Shown here: positions 31,459 through 41,681 of the stretch, piece by piece | Layout: each line of letters opens with the position of its first letter | How positions within the stretch are numbered: the first letter of the stretch is position 1 | Assembly (NCBI GenBank): GCA_015227615.1 | Contig: JAALGZ010000003.1 | Location: forward strand, 2,170,001 to 2,234,000 | Direction of reading: 5' to 3' | Length of the DNA: 64,000 nucleotides | Source of the DNA: Labyrinthula sp. Ha | Lineage: Eukaryota > Sar > Bigyra > Labyrinthulida > Labyrinthulaceae | Notes under the pieces: model-generated | Seen by the model: only the letters and a program-made list of their open reading frames with translations | Databases searched by the model: none | What the model was told of the DNA's origin: nothing | Translations under genes and position numbers: made by a program

Positions 31459-31656
31459 CTACTCTAAATAGCTAAAATCATCTTTTCTTATGATCTTTGC
31501 AGCTTCCTCAAGCGTTGAGGGGAAAATATGATCAATATCGAACATACCCATTCTATATGTCTGTTCTGTCTTTTTACTTTTATCCCTTTTAACTCGATTG
31601 CCCAAAATTTTATCGAGGCCACATGGCCCTGTGTGTAAAACGATTTTAAAACGCAT
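31459..31656 (-). CDS. Short hypothetical ORF upstream of the ROCO gene
   Basis: 65 codons from an ATG at 31656, ending ...MFDIDHIFPSTLEEAAKIIRKDDFSYLE. The last 30 residues have protein-like composition, but the frame is short and has no homologue I recognise. It could be a small protein, an exon of an unresolved gene, or chance. An exact TGCCCAAAAT lies within it on the opposite strand (31599-31608), which speaks for a regulatory or non-coding reading. Confidence 0.22.
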   Translation of the reverse strand: MRFKIVLHTGPCGLDKILGNRVKRDKSKKTEQTYRMGMFDIDHIFPSTLEEAAKIIRKDDFSYLE

Positions 31657-31762
31657 ATGAATGAAGTAATAAAACAACCAAAATTCTGTTTTTTTTGCAC
31701 GCAGCAGAGAAAAGAAGACAAAGAATTAAAAACAATACACGCTTAATACTACTTACGAATAA

Positions 31763-32728
31763 TTACATTTTATTTAAAGTCTCGGTGTTTCTTCGATAAG
31801 AATCCTCAACTGTAAACCTAGTTTCTATCAAAGAATGATCACTCAATTCCCAAGAAACTAAACCATCTCCAACATCAACTTTTAGTTGTACTTCTTCTAT
31901 AGTTGATTTCTCTTTGGCCAAAACTATTGTAAAGTCACAACCCATTAAATTCTTGTTGTGATCGAAATGGGTCACAAAATCTGTTGGTAAATGCTCAGAT
32001 GAAATATTTAAACACAAGCAAAACTCTTCTGATATTGTTTCTAAACCCTCTATGCACTGTTTTACTGCCTTGTTTTCACTGTTCCCGTTCAAATCTCCGC
32101 TAATGACTATAAAATCACCTTCGTTAAACTCCTTCTCAACGACATCACGCACAATCTCAACTAATTTTCTCCCCTGATGAACTCTTTGAACAGGATCATG
32201 ACTATTTTGGTGTTCATACGTAAAGTGAGTGTTGAGTAAGTGAACTTTCTGTGACTGTTCAACTTCAAATGTTACAATTGAACAAATACGGTTTCCATAA
32301 TCGTTGTAACTAAGTGCTGATGTGCTATAGTTACTGAAATAGTAATTGCTACGCACTAAAGTACAACAGCCATCAGCTTTGTTTCCAGTACGCTGCCAAA
32401 CAAACATACTATATCCAAACTCCTCGCAAAAACTTTTCCAAAGATCAAGATTTGATTCAGAGCACCAAAACTCTTGCAGTAAGAAAAAATCAACATTGGT
32501 CATTGTTTTAAGCACTTCGATTTGTTCACTCACTCGGTCAATGTAACTTGAAGATGTTAGTTTGACTCTCCTGTTGTAAGGAGGTGCTAGAAGATTCCAA
32601 CATACAGTTGTGAAACTATTTTGAGGAGCAGTTGCATCCGGCTCACTGGGTTTCCTGGCAAGCGAAACGTAGTATGGTTTGGCTTTAATTGGTCTTGCTG
32701 GTCCGGAAAGGAGTGCTTCAAGTGACAT
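31763..32728 (-). CDS. Endonuclease/exonuclease/phosphatase-fold enzyme
   Basis: 321 residues from the ATG at 32728; an upstream in-frame ATG at 32884 would add 52 residues, but that stretch is AT-rich and low in complexity, so I prefer the inner start. Motifs in order fit the EEP superfamily: a CWNLLAPPY opening, FFLLQEF with the metal-binding Glu, LLNTHFTYE, VISGDLNGNSE (the GD-x-N active-site loop), DFTIVL and a closing LSDHSLIETRF (SDH motif). It most resembles the CCR4/Angel/nocturnin side of the family, which includes deadenylases, but phosphatase or nuclease roles cannot be separated by eye. No signal peptide or CCR4-type LRR. No clear operon-like context. Confidence 0.85.
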   Translation of the reverse strand: MSLEALLSGPARPIKAKPYYVSLARKPSEPDATAPQNSFTTVCWNLLAPPYNRRVKLTSSSYIDRVSEQIEVLKTMTNVDFFLLQEFWCSESNLDLWKSFCEEFGYSMFVWQRTGNKADGCCTLVRSNYYFSNYSTSALSYNDYGNRICSIVTFEVEQSQKVHLLNTHFTYEHQNSHDPVQRVHQGRKLVEIVRDVVEKEFNEGDFIVISGDLNGNSENKAVKQCIEGLETISEEFCLCLNISSEHLPTDFVTHFDHNKNLMGCDFTIVLAKEKSTIEEVQLKVDVGDGLVSWELSDHSLIETRFTVEDSYRRNTETLNKM

Positions 32729-35700
32729 TATATATATTTTTTGTATATATTTGAAAATTTTTGATAGTATGTCTTGGAAGAACGTCAATAGTTTTGGTTT
32801 TGGGATTTTCCGGGGTTGTAATTTGAGGAACAAGTGCGTGTTGGGTTTAGTGTCTATTTTGTTCCCGACGTCTTTTCGACTCATTGTTAGACTGTTTTGG
32901 CCATAGCAGGGTGGTTGATTTGGACATAGTTAAGATCGTTTACACCATTTCTTCCATGGTAAGAAGACTGGGTAGATTTTCACATGTCGCTTTAGATCAT
33001 ATTTTTGGGCTTTTTATAACACTGGATTGGATGTTTGGTCCGTTGAAAGGCTACTGAGAACAAAAAAACTGGAAACTTTCGAGTCTTTGCTCTTAAACCA
33101 GAATAGAAGAGTCCTTTCTGAGGATGAAATTTTACTTTTCATCGTCATCTCTTCTCGTTGTAGTTGTTCTTAGACTCAGCAAATCGCCAAAGTTTCTTCC
33201 TGGCTGAGTGGTTTGTAAATTGTGATTTTAAAACTTGTCTTTAATTGACTCTTGAGTTTTGGCTTTGTTTGAACTCAGTAGCAGTCAAACTGATCTTGCT
33301 CATATCCAAGGAATCATGCCCATCACTGGTTAAGTGACCTAAGTACTCCTGAAATGTCGCTCCTCTCTCTACATAGTGACGTTTTCTTCAAGAGTTATAG
33401 AAGAGCAACGAACAAAATGCTTCATAAACCACTGAGCTTGACTCATCATAAACTTCAGTACCCCTGTTTTTTTGCCAATGCTGAATTTTTCCATATAGCT
33501 TAGTTGCTTTTAGAAGGTCTTTACGTGCGCATCAAAAAAAATCCTAATTTACTATAGAACAATGAAATATATTTCTTTCTTTTGAAAACTGGTTTTTGAA
33601 TATGAGGTTGTTGCGGAAATAAGCGCAACTAGCGTGCTCTTGTTAGGCAGGTAACAGAGTAGAGCCATGATTCTAGATTTCAGGGGGCTGAGTGCATCGG
33701 TTACCAGATGAATTGAGACGATTGAATATTGCCCAGTATATTCTAGTTCCCAGAAAAAAAGAGCAAAGAGAGAGTTTATTAAGTATTGTGGGAGATGTGC
33801 ATCCAGAAACATTTAACAAGTAGAGGCTGTTAAAAACAATAGCAACGAGGTAGAACACTGGTTTTATCTCTTACACTGAAGCCAATCTTCCGCAGAAAGA
33901 AGAATAAGTCGTTGGAACTGCAGCAATTTTTGAAATTGGAGCTCTATTAGGGATTTCATCATTTAACCGTTGTCTTTAAGCTTACATATAAGAGTTCAAT
34001 ACACCCTTGTTGTATATCCTAGAAAGCGAGATATGTGGGAGCACGGTTCAGCAATGCTCACACGAAAAAACAAAATTTTGTAGAAAATTAATCAATGACT
34101 CGAGTGACTTGAATATACATATGGTAACTGTCACCTGCTAACTTTTAACCAGTTAACAACAACGTCAAATGCCTATTCTAAAGACCATACTACACTCTAG
34201 CAAATGAGATAATAATTTTGAAAGACTAACTGCAGAACAACATTTTACATTCGAATGTGCTACCCTTACTTGCGATGAATCAAACAAGCTCAAGAAAAAA
34301 ACTTTGGATGTTACTTCATATTGATCACACTTGCAAACTTCTGACTCATGGGAACATTCAACTCAAAAGATTATATGAATCAAGGTGAGAACAGTTGTTC
34401 CCTTATTGTGTTTAATAACCTATGGTGAGAACACTAAATATCATGTTTCAAAAGATTCCTAGAACTCGATATTAGCAATATAAGTCAAACTAAAGAAACA
34501 AAGATATGCTGCCTTATATCCCAAGAGCCCTCGCCCAAAGATTCAGCTAGGGATTGAATTTGATAAATAAGAAATTATTTTAAAAAAAAGTTTTCCAACA
34601 TTTTTCTTATTGATTGATTCTTATAATTTCCTAACCATTTTAAGTGATTATCAACGATCAATTGATTATCAGAACAAGATGGGGCCATATGCCCATGGGT
34701 CAAATAGCCAAAAAATAGTTTCTTCAGTTCTGAACCGTATGAAAACCTTGCAAAAACGCGCCATATGACTCAGATGTGTCCTATTATCTGAAAACTCCCG
34801 GGCCATTTGGTCTTCTTATATAAGTCTTCTCACGGTGCAAGAGTAAAACATTGTTTAGGTATTTGGCTCAAGGCCAGGAGGCTCAGTCTTGTGTTGATAC
34901 TTTGCTGATAATATGAATAGAACCAGAATGATTTGATTCAAATCAAAATCCCTGCTTTCTTGTTGATAATCAGAATCAGCACAATTATCGACGAATTATA
35001 TATTAATTTTGTCACATTATATGTTTAGTTCCATATAATACTTCGATTAATAGATATTATTTCACATTGCCACATAGATTCTATATGGTGGGCCATGGAA
35101 AATGGCATAAGAGGCGTAACTATTTTTAACGGATAAATACAGCGAAAACTGTTGGACTTTAGTAGGAGCAGGAACAAATATACCAAAACCATACTTCTAT
35201 TTAAAATATTCTATATGTAACACCCATAGAGATATTACTACCCAGCGAAGATTTAAGCATATTACAATAAGTTTAAAATATACTTTGTGGATATCCTTGA
35301 CCCAAGTATTTAGTTCAAGGAAGTTGCGACATATAGCTTTGCTGCTGTGATTGTTCTTCATTTAACTCTGTAAGAATAACCTCTTAGGTCGCCAGATAAT
35401 GGCCTTATATCTCAACCCAACCCATAGATTTTACTTTGCCGTAAGAGAATATAATGGGAGTACTAGTTAGGCTAGTCTCTGCTGGACATTTGGACATAGC
35501 AAAAGCCCTTCAAGTATCTGAAACCTCTCTAACTCATTGCAGGCTCAAAATGGTAAGTTAATCAAAAACCATAATGAATGAAGAGGAAACAGTTAAATGA
35601 CATCCCTTTCTAAAAAAACTTTTGCATTTGATTTTCAGTAAGCTCATGTCTTATTTGGTTAGGCTCGGAAGGATAAGAAGCAAATACAAGTTCTATGAAT

Positions 35701-38700
35701 CACTGAGAAAAATCAACGATTCCATTTTATGTGCATTCTATTTTAGCTGCACTGATGCCAAAATATCATGGAGATAGAATTGCTTCTATTCTACCAGAAT
35801 AAATGTTAATAAATTTTAGATGCACGCAACATCATCAATGAGTACCTAGGCTATCCATGGGACTGCTTGGAAAAATTTATATGCAAAATTTTGAATTTTT
35901 TTTTGGTAAACTCAGGTTGGAATATACATAGCTAGTTTCTAAGGTAAAAAATGTAATAAATGGTTTCTAAAAGGTATGGAGGAGAAGCTAATACTGATGT
36001 GGTAAAACTGTTCTAGAAGTTTGCACTTATATAAGAATATAATTTAAAAAACCCATCCCCATAGAAAACATGACCTATGAATCATTTAAAAATGTAGAAA
36101 ACATACTACCCAGAAGTTATTCTTAATTTAGAGAGGCCCATACAATATGACTGACATTTTGAAGTGACCAATTTAGATATAGATTTTTCGTTTTAATGTA
36201 GCAACTATCAGTACTTAAGAGCTCCTCTACTTAAAATTTGGTAATAAATAGTGTTTTTTTTCTCTTCATGATTTATCAAGAATGCGAATTCTTATTATAT
36301 TGAAACCGGGGGAATTAAAGCTAAGAAATTGTTATGTGTGTCTTGAAGCATTAGCTATTGAAATATAAGCACTCTGAGCATTGTTATGACTCATTGTATT
36401 CTGGTTGATTCTATATTTTGAGAACTGTTGGCTTTGGCCATAGCTAGGGTCATAGTTTGATGCTATCATGGTATTTCAAATGACTTTTGGGGTTTTGGTG
36501 CTCACTTTGGGGGATAGTGAGTTTTTCCATGACAATTCTGAGTAAAATTGGAAGTTTTATTGGAAACAATTGGGAAGTTGGTAATAAGAACTACTTTTTA
36601 AATTTGAATCTAGAAAGTCTTACTATTACTCGAGTTTCCCCCGTCTTTTCAAATATTTCATGATTGTATCGTTACTATCTCTTTAAATTCTGGCGATTGG
36701 AACCAGTGACTTTATCTTTTCCTGTATATCATTTCACCACTGACTCACTCCAATTATTTTTACAATTTTTCAGCGATATTGAGATTCGAGACAATTGCCA
36801 AGAATTCGTCCACTTTTCTGTATCAACCTGTTATTTCAGTAAAATATCGGTTAAGGCGCCCTTATCGGGCTATTTTCTCGGACAACGCCTCCTTTGGAAA
36901 ACTTCAGGAACCATATAGCCCATAGAACATAGTTCTGTTACAGGGCGATAACACAATAAAGAATATTAGGGACATTTTCTGCCTGAGGCATTTGACCATA
37001 TCATTTGGCAAGTATCAACATTTCATAATAAATATCAAGACTAAATAAAAAATCTAATTACATTTGTGTACTAGTATTATTTTAAAGAACGGTGCCTCTA
37101 GTTACTATATAGATCTTAGCTGTATTAATAAACCATTACTCTGGTTTTGTAACTGCAATATCATCTCTATTTAAAAAAGTATGGAAAGTGGGCAAAGGAT
37201 TTATCGAGGGTTCTTCAGAATGCCAAAAACTTAACATCACCTCAGATTGCTTATTATTGCACCTTATACTTAAGTTAATCGTGTGCCACATTTATTGCCG
37301 GTCTTATTCGCTTAAGTGAGTTTTGTTGCGTCTTTCACAGTACCGGGTCAAAACGGGCTCTTTATTTTTGTCTGAGCAATGACTAACTATTAACGCTATA
37401 TTGCAGTAAGGCTCTGACGCAAATATGATATATATTTATTGTTTTCACTACTTACGAACTAGGTAAGACATCTTGTTTAACTCAAAATCGTTTATTAATT
37501 ATATAAAATCATCATGGGCTGAATATTCACCTTTAAAATTTTATGATTCATTAGTTATGATTTGGAGAAACATTCTAAAATATAAATGTTACATCTAGTT
37601 CTAAAAGAATAAACGTAAATAGGCTTTCCACATGTTCCCTAACGGGGAAATTTCAGTTGTTCTCCTGCACAGGATAATTTAAACTATCTAGAGCTAATAG
37701 AAGAAAAGACTTACTGTAATTTTGTACGGGTGTTTTCACTAAACATGAGCAAATTCATATTCTTGAGTACAGATTTAACGTATGAAATACTAGCATAGCT
37801 CACAGAAAAAAAGTACGCAGCTACTTTTTATTCATGTTTTGACTCTTAGATGTTCTCGTATTTCCTCTGTACGTTCTGAGAAGACAAAATATGTCAATTT
37901 TGATCATGGCGATGCAAAATTAGTAACGCACTTCGAACAATACCATCCAATATAGAGATATATGACAGCATATATCAGCATAGACAACTAAAAATAATGC
38001 AAACTTCTTAAAACATTTTAAAATGCTTATATGACATCCATCACCTAACAAACAGCAATCGTGAGATTTGCTCAAACTATACTTGTAGGCGAGACTGATG
38101 TCCTCGTTTGAGTAGATAAAAAAAGATAATTCTTTAATATTAAAAGCACACACACAATAATTCCATGGTTTAATAAAAACATTGAAAAGCAAATAAGAAT
38201 CTATCTGTCTCAGAGTTAACCTTTAAAAACCTTTTATATTTCCTAAGGAGCTTTACAAGTGCGAGTATTTGCTTCCAGAGCTATTCCCACTTCTTCAGTG
38301 TAACATAGAAAATCACTGACAGATAATATTCAGCTGATTTTTACAGTGAACGTCCTATAACTAGTTACCTTCTAATATTATATATTATATTAAGGTGAAA
38401 ATAAATTACAAAGTATTTATAGAATGGTGGGTCATCAAGTTTAAAGCTAATAAAGGAACCAGTATTAGAACTTTACTACTACCAGAACGCACTCAATACT
38501 AGAGTAAATAAAGTGCCAATCGTGTCAACCTCGCGAACTCATTCAGATTTCCCTTTCATCAGTTAAACGGAGTTTCGTTGTCAATATAGGTGAAGTAATA
38601 TCCTTTTGTTTATCACTAAGCTTGTCCTTTGGCAAAGCATGTCTATCTTTCCACACGTAAACGAGAGGACGGCTAGGGACATCAAGCTATCGGAAAGTTA

Positions 38701-39498
38701 ATATAGGGTGACCTTATGCTGCCTTTTAATCTGCTCCAAGAAAATATCCGTGCTTTCGTATTGCAAACTTCAAGCAAAACATTATTCGGCATAGCCAGCA
38801 GATGAAAATAGTTCTTGGCAACCAGATTATGGCTCCATTAAGCCGGTGGTAGCTTCTTGAAGTTTGAGTCATAATGGAGAATAATATTGCCAGTAAACTC
38901 TTTTGGGCTTTTTTATGATAAATTTTCAGGTTGAAACAAAAATAACATTCATTTTGGGTATCTAATTCAGAACAGTGTGCGATATACAATAAAGTTTGTT
39001 TCTACTATCTTAAATAAGTAAAGTGTAGCTTCTGCTTGATTTCTCTAGACGAAAGACGCCCTATCCCTTTTATAAAAATTCAAGCAGCATAGAAACCCCG
39101 AGTTTTCTTCCAAGACAACTAGTTTCTTTGAGTTCATCCTTGTTGGGGCACGGTAAGAAGGCTAAAAATTCCATATTTGTGCAATATGTTTACTCTGGGT
39201 ATGTGGTGTATTGTTATTTTCTTTTATGTATGGATCTACTTGAAAGTTTGATTTTCTAGACATACAATGGGAGCATACTGTATATGCTCTTTGGGTAACC
39301 CCCTTCTTTATCGAAAATATACAACCTAATCACTTTCTTACATTTGTTCATCAATAATCATTAATATGCACAAGAAATCTATTGAATTCATTGGTTATTA
39401 TATTCTAAACTAACAAATTGATTGGATGTAATTCCTAGTAGTCTGGATTAGACAGTTAATTTGTACATGTCTTCTTTAGTCTCGTATCCAGTATAAAA
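32729..39498. other. Gene-free stretch, about 6.8 kb
   Basis: Long AT-rich stretch with only short chance frames (under 95 codons) and no recognisable protein, RNA gene or terminal repeat. Scattered A and T runs. It may hold decayed repeats that cannot be seen without whole-genome comparison. Confidence 0.5.
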
Positions 39499-40557
39499 AT
39501 GACCCAAATAAAAGACAACGAAGTTGAAAATCAAAACATGATTAAGGCTTCAAACAAAGTAGAAACAGATATCCACTCATATTTTCTTCCTGATTATTCT
39601 CTTAGTATCAAAACAGTACCAAAGGGAAGTATTGAAAATGAAGAACAGGTGATAGACCAAAGCTTCATAAACTATTACAGGGGAACTTTTCGTGATTCAA
39701 GAGAGTGGTGGTTCCAAGTAACAAACGAATACTTACCTTTTTCAACAGAAAACATAGAAAATTTAAAGTTATGTTTCAAATATGCAAAATTTCTTCGTGG
39801 AATTAGATTTAATACACAAAGAAATGGATTTCAAAATATAATTAAATTACTCAATTCACTTCCTGATGAAATAAAAACAACAAAAGAAATTTTTATACAA
39901 CAAGCTGAAGTTTATCAATATTATTGGGCAAAAGGAGCATATAATTTAAGTTTTCTTCAGTTTATACTTAAGTTTTTTCCTATGGGTCAAAATGATGAAG
40001 AGAAAGAAAAATATAAACAAAAGTTTAAGTATAATACAAAAGATTTGGAAAATCTATTAGTTTTTCCAGAAAGTGAAGATACAGTTATTGAAATGACTGA
40101 AGATTATGGATGGAGAAAAGAATTTTCATTAACTTTATCAAAAGCAATTATTTTTTCAAACTATTCTAATATAAAATTTCTCGATTTAGAACATTGTAAA
40201 TTTCTTGATAAAGCGCATTGTTTATTTTTTAATGCATTTTCTATTGAAAATAAAAATTTAAATATTGAAAAATTACAATTAAGTTATTGTGAATTTGGGT
40301 TTGGAAGTTTATATTCAATGTGGAAAAATTTAGGAAAGTGTCAATTTGTGCAAGAATTAGTTATTTGTACACCAAAAGTTGATGGAGAAGTTAGTTATAG
40401 AACTATTTGGTATGCAAAAGGAAATGATGATTTTTTTTGTACTCCAAAATTAACTTATGAGTTTAATGATTATCTTGATGAGAATGCTAGATTACCAAAA
40501 GATGTGAGATATATTTTGGAGCATGAGTTTGATGGACTTACAGTTATTGGAAAGTAA
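39499..40557 (+). CDS. Hypothetical protein with possible LRR-like segment
   Basis: 352 residues from the ATG at 39499 (TATAAAAATG). Rich in Lys, Asn, Phe and Tyr; no membrane segment or signal. Residues about 225-275 (IKFLDLEHCKFLDKAH, then IEKLQLSYCEFGFGSL) read like two leucine-rich-repeat units of the L-x-x-L-x-L-x-x-C type, so the C-terminal half may be a short LRR fold. AT content rises through the gene, with codon choice almost wholly A/T at third positions. It converges on the next gene with about 65 bp between stops. No function can be given. Confidence 0.75.
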   Translation: MTQIKDNEVENQNMIKASNKVETDIHSYFLPDYSLSIKTVPKGSIENEEQVIDQSFINYYRGTFRDSREWWFQVTNEYLPFSTENIENLKLCFKYAKFLRGIRFNTQRNGFQNIIKLLNSLPDEIKTTKEIFIQQAEVYQYYWAKGAYNLSFLQFILKFFPMGQNDEEKEKYKQKFKYNTKDLENLLVFPESEDTVIEMTEDYGWRKEFSLTLSKAIIFSNYSNIKFLDLEHCKFLDKAHCLFFNAFSIENKNLNIEKLQLSYCEFGFGSLYSMWKNLGKCQFVQELVICTPKVDGEVSYRTIWYAKGNDDFFCTPKLTYEFNDYLDENARLPKDVRYILEHEFDGLTVIGK

Positions 40558-40622
40558 GGTTATACTTTAAAAATTAGTGTTGAGTTACTTTAAAGAATAA
40601 AAACAATATTGTTTTTATTTTC

Positions 40623-41681
40623 TTATATGAAATAAAAATGAATAGGTTGAGAACCAAATATTGCTTTATCTTTTTCATTTTGTTTTATTTTTTCATACTT
40701 TCGTTTTTTTTCTTGTACTGAAATAAGTGTTTTGTAATATCTTAATAGAAAGAATTGTTGAGTTGAAATATTTTCTGCATATAAATTTTCATATAAATCT
40801 TCTCCAAAAAGTGGATCTATCTTTGGAGAAATAAAACATACTTTAATATAGCTCCAAATTAACCCATTACTTACAATTTTACTTGGAATTAATGAAACAT
40901 AAATTTTAATTTTACTCTTTCTTCGAAGTTTTTCTAATTTTAGTAAAGTTGAGCATAAGTACAATTGTTCTTTTCTATTTGCACAATGCACATTTAAATC
41001 TATAGCAGAAGAAAAATATATTTTAAACAAATAGTTTAAATTCCAGTGATGCCAATTTAAAAAGCTTTTTCTAGTTTCTATTCTCAATTCTATATCCGAA
41101 AACTGAATGTCTAAGTTGTACTTTGCAGTGGATTTATTATAAAATAACTTTTGAACACGAAGAATTTCATCTGAACAGTTTTGATTTTCAAGTATTTCAA
41201 ATTGAATTTGAATTTTTGTATTATTCTGAAAAGTTTTGTAAAAATTTATATGATTTTCTTTCACCATTTCTAAAAGAATCCTGTATTCAGAATGTGAGAT
41301 CACAATATTAAAATATTTTGAAAGTTGCTGACTATAATTTTCTACTAAATCTATTTGTTCACTAAAGCTAAGATCAAGTTTTATTCTTACTAAATAATTT
41401 CTTTCCAAATATTTTTGCACAGTTCTCATTTTTTGTACAACTGTTTTCTCAGAATATTGTTTCCAACTCAAATTAATACTTTCTATATCTTTCATTTCTT
41501 TAAATGTGAGAGAAGCTTTCCAAGGTAAAATACAAAAAAAATCAATAACTATTGACATATTTCCTAGTGGTTTTGGAACTCCTTTTTCTTTGTCATAATC
41601 TCCCCGGAATACAAACTTTAAAACCACGGGAAATTTTCCTTGCTGTAAACTTTTCCAAGGTATAGATAATGACTCATCCAT
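40623..41681 (-). CDS. Hypothetical protein, function unknown
   Basis: 352 residues from the ATG at 41681. Lys, Ile, Asn and Tyr-rich, no transmembrane segment, no recognisable motif. It opens MDESLSIPWKSLQQGKFP and ends in a Lys-rich helix followed by QPIHFYFI. Several beta-strand-like stretches alternate with basic ones (KIQIQFEI, YNLDIQFSDIELRIE). Same length as the convergent neighbour at 39499 by coincidence; I see no sequence similarity between them. Coding status rests on the length of an ATG-started frame far beyond chance in AT-rich DNA. Confidence 0.7.
   Translation of the reverse strand: MDESLSIPWKSLQQGKFPVVLKFVFRGDYDKEKGVPKPLGNMSIVIDFFCILPWKASLTFKEMKDIESINLSWKQYSEKTVVQKMRTVQKYLERNYLVRIKLDLSFSEQIDLVENYSQQLSKYFNIVISHSEYRILLEMVKENHINFYKTFQNNTKIQIQFEILENQNCSDEILRVQKLFYNKSTAKYNLDIQFSDIELRIETRKSFLNWHHWNLNYLFKIYFSSAIDLNVHCANRKEQLYLCSTLLKLEKLRRKSKIKIYVSLIPSKIVSNGLIWSYIKVCFISPKIDPLFGEDLYENLYAENISTQQFFLLRYYKTLISVQEKKRKYEKIKQNEKDKAIFGSQPIHFYFI

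Noticed and set aside
31488-31721. 77-codon minus-strand frame overlapping the short ORF at 31459
   Set aside because: Different frame, no motif, composition of a shadow ORF.
32729-32884. 52-residue N-terminal extension of the EEP-fold enzyme
   Set aside because: AT-rich, low-complexity, TATA-like sequence directly before the inner ATG; more like promoter or leader than protein, though not excluded.
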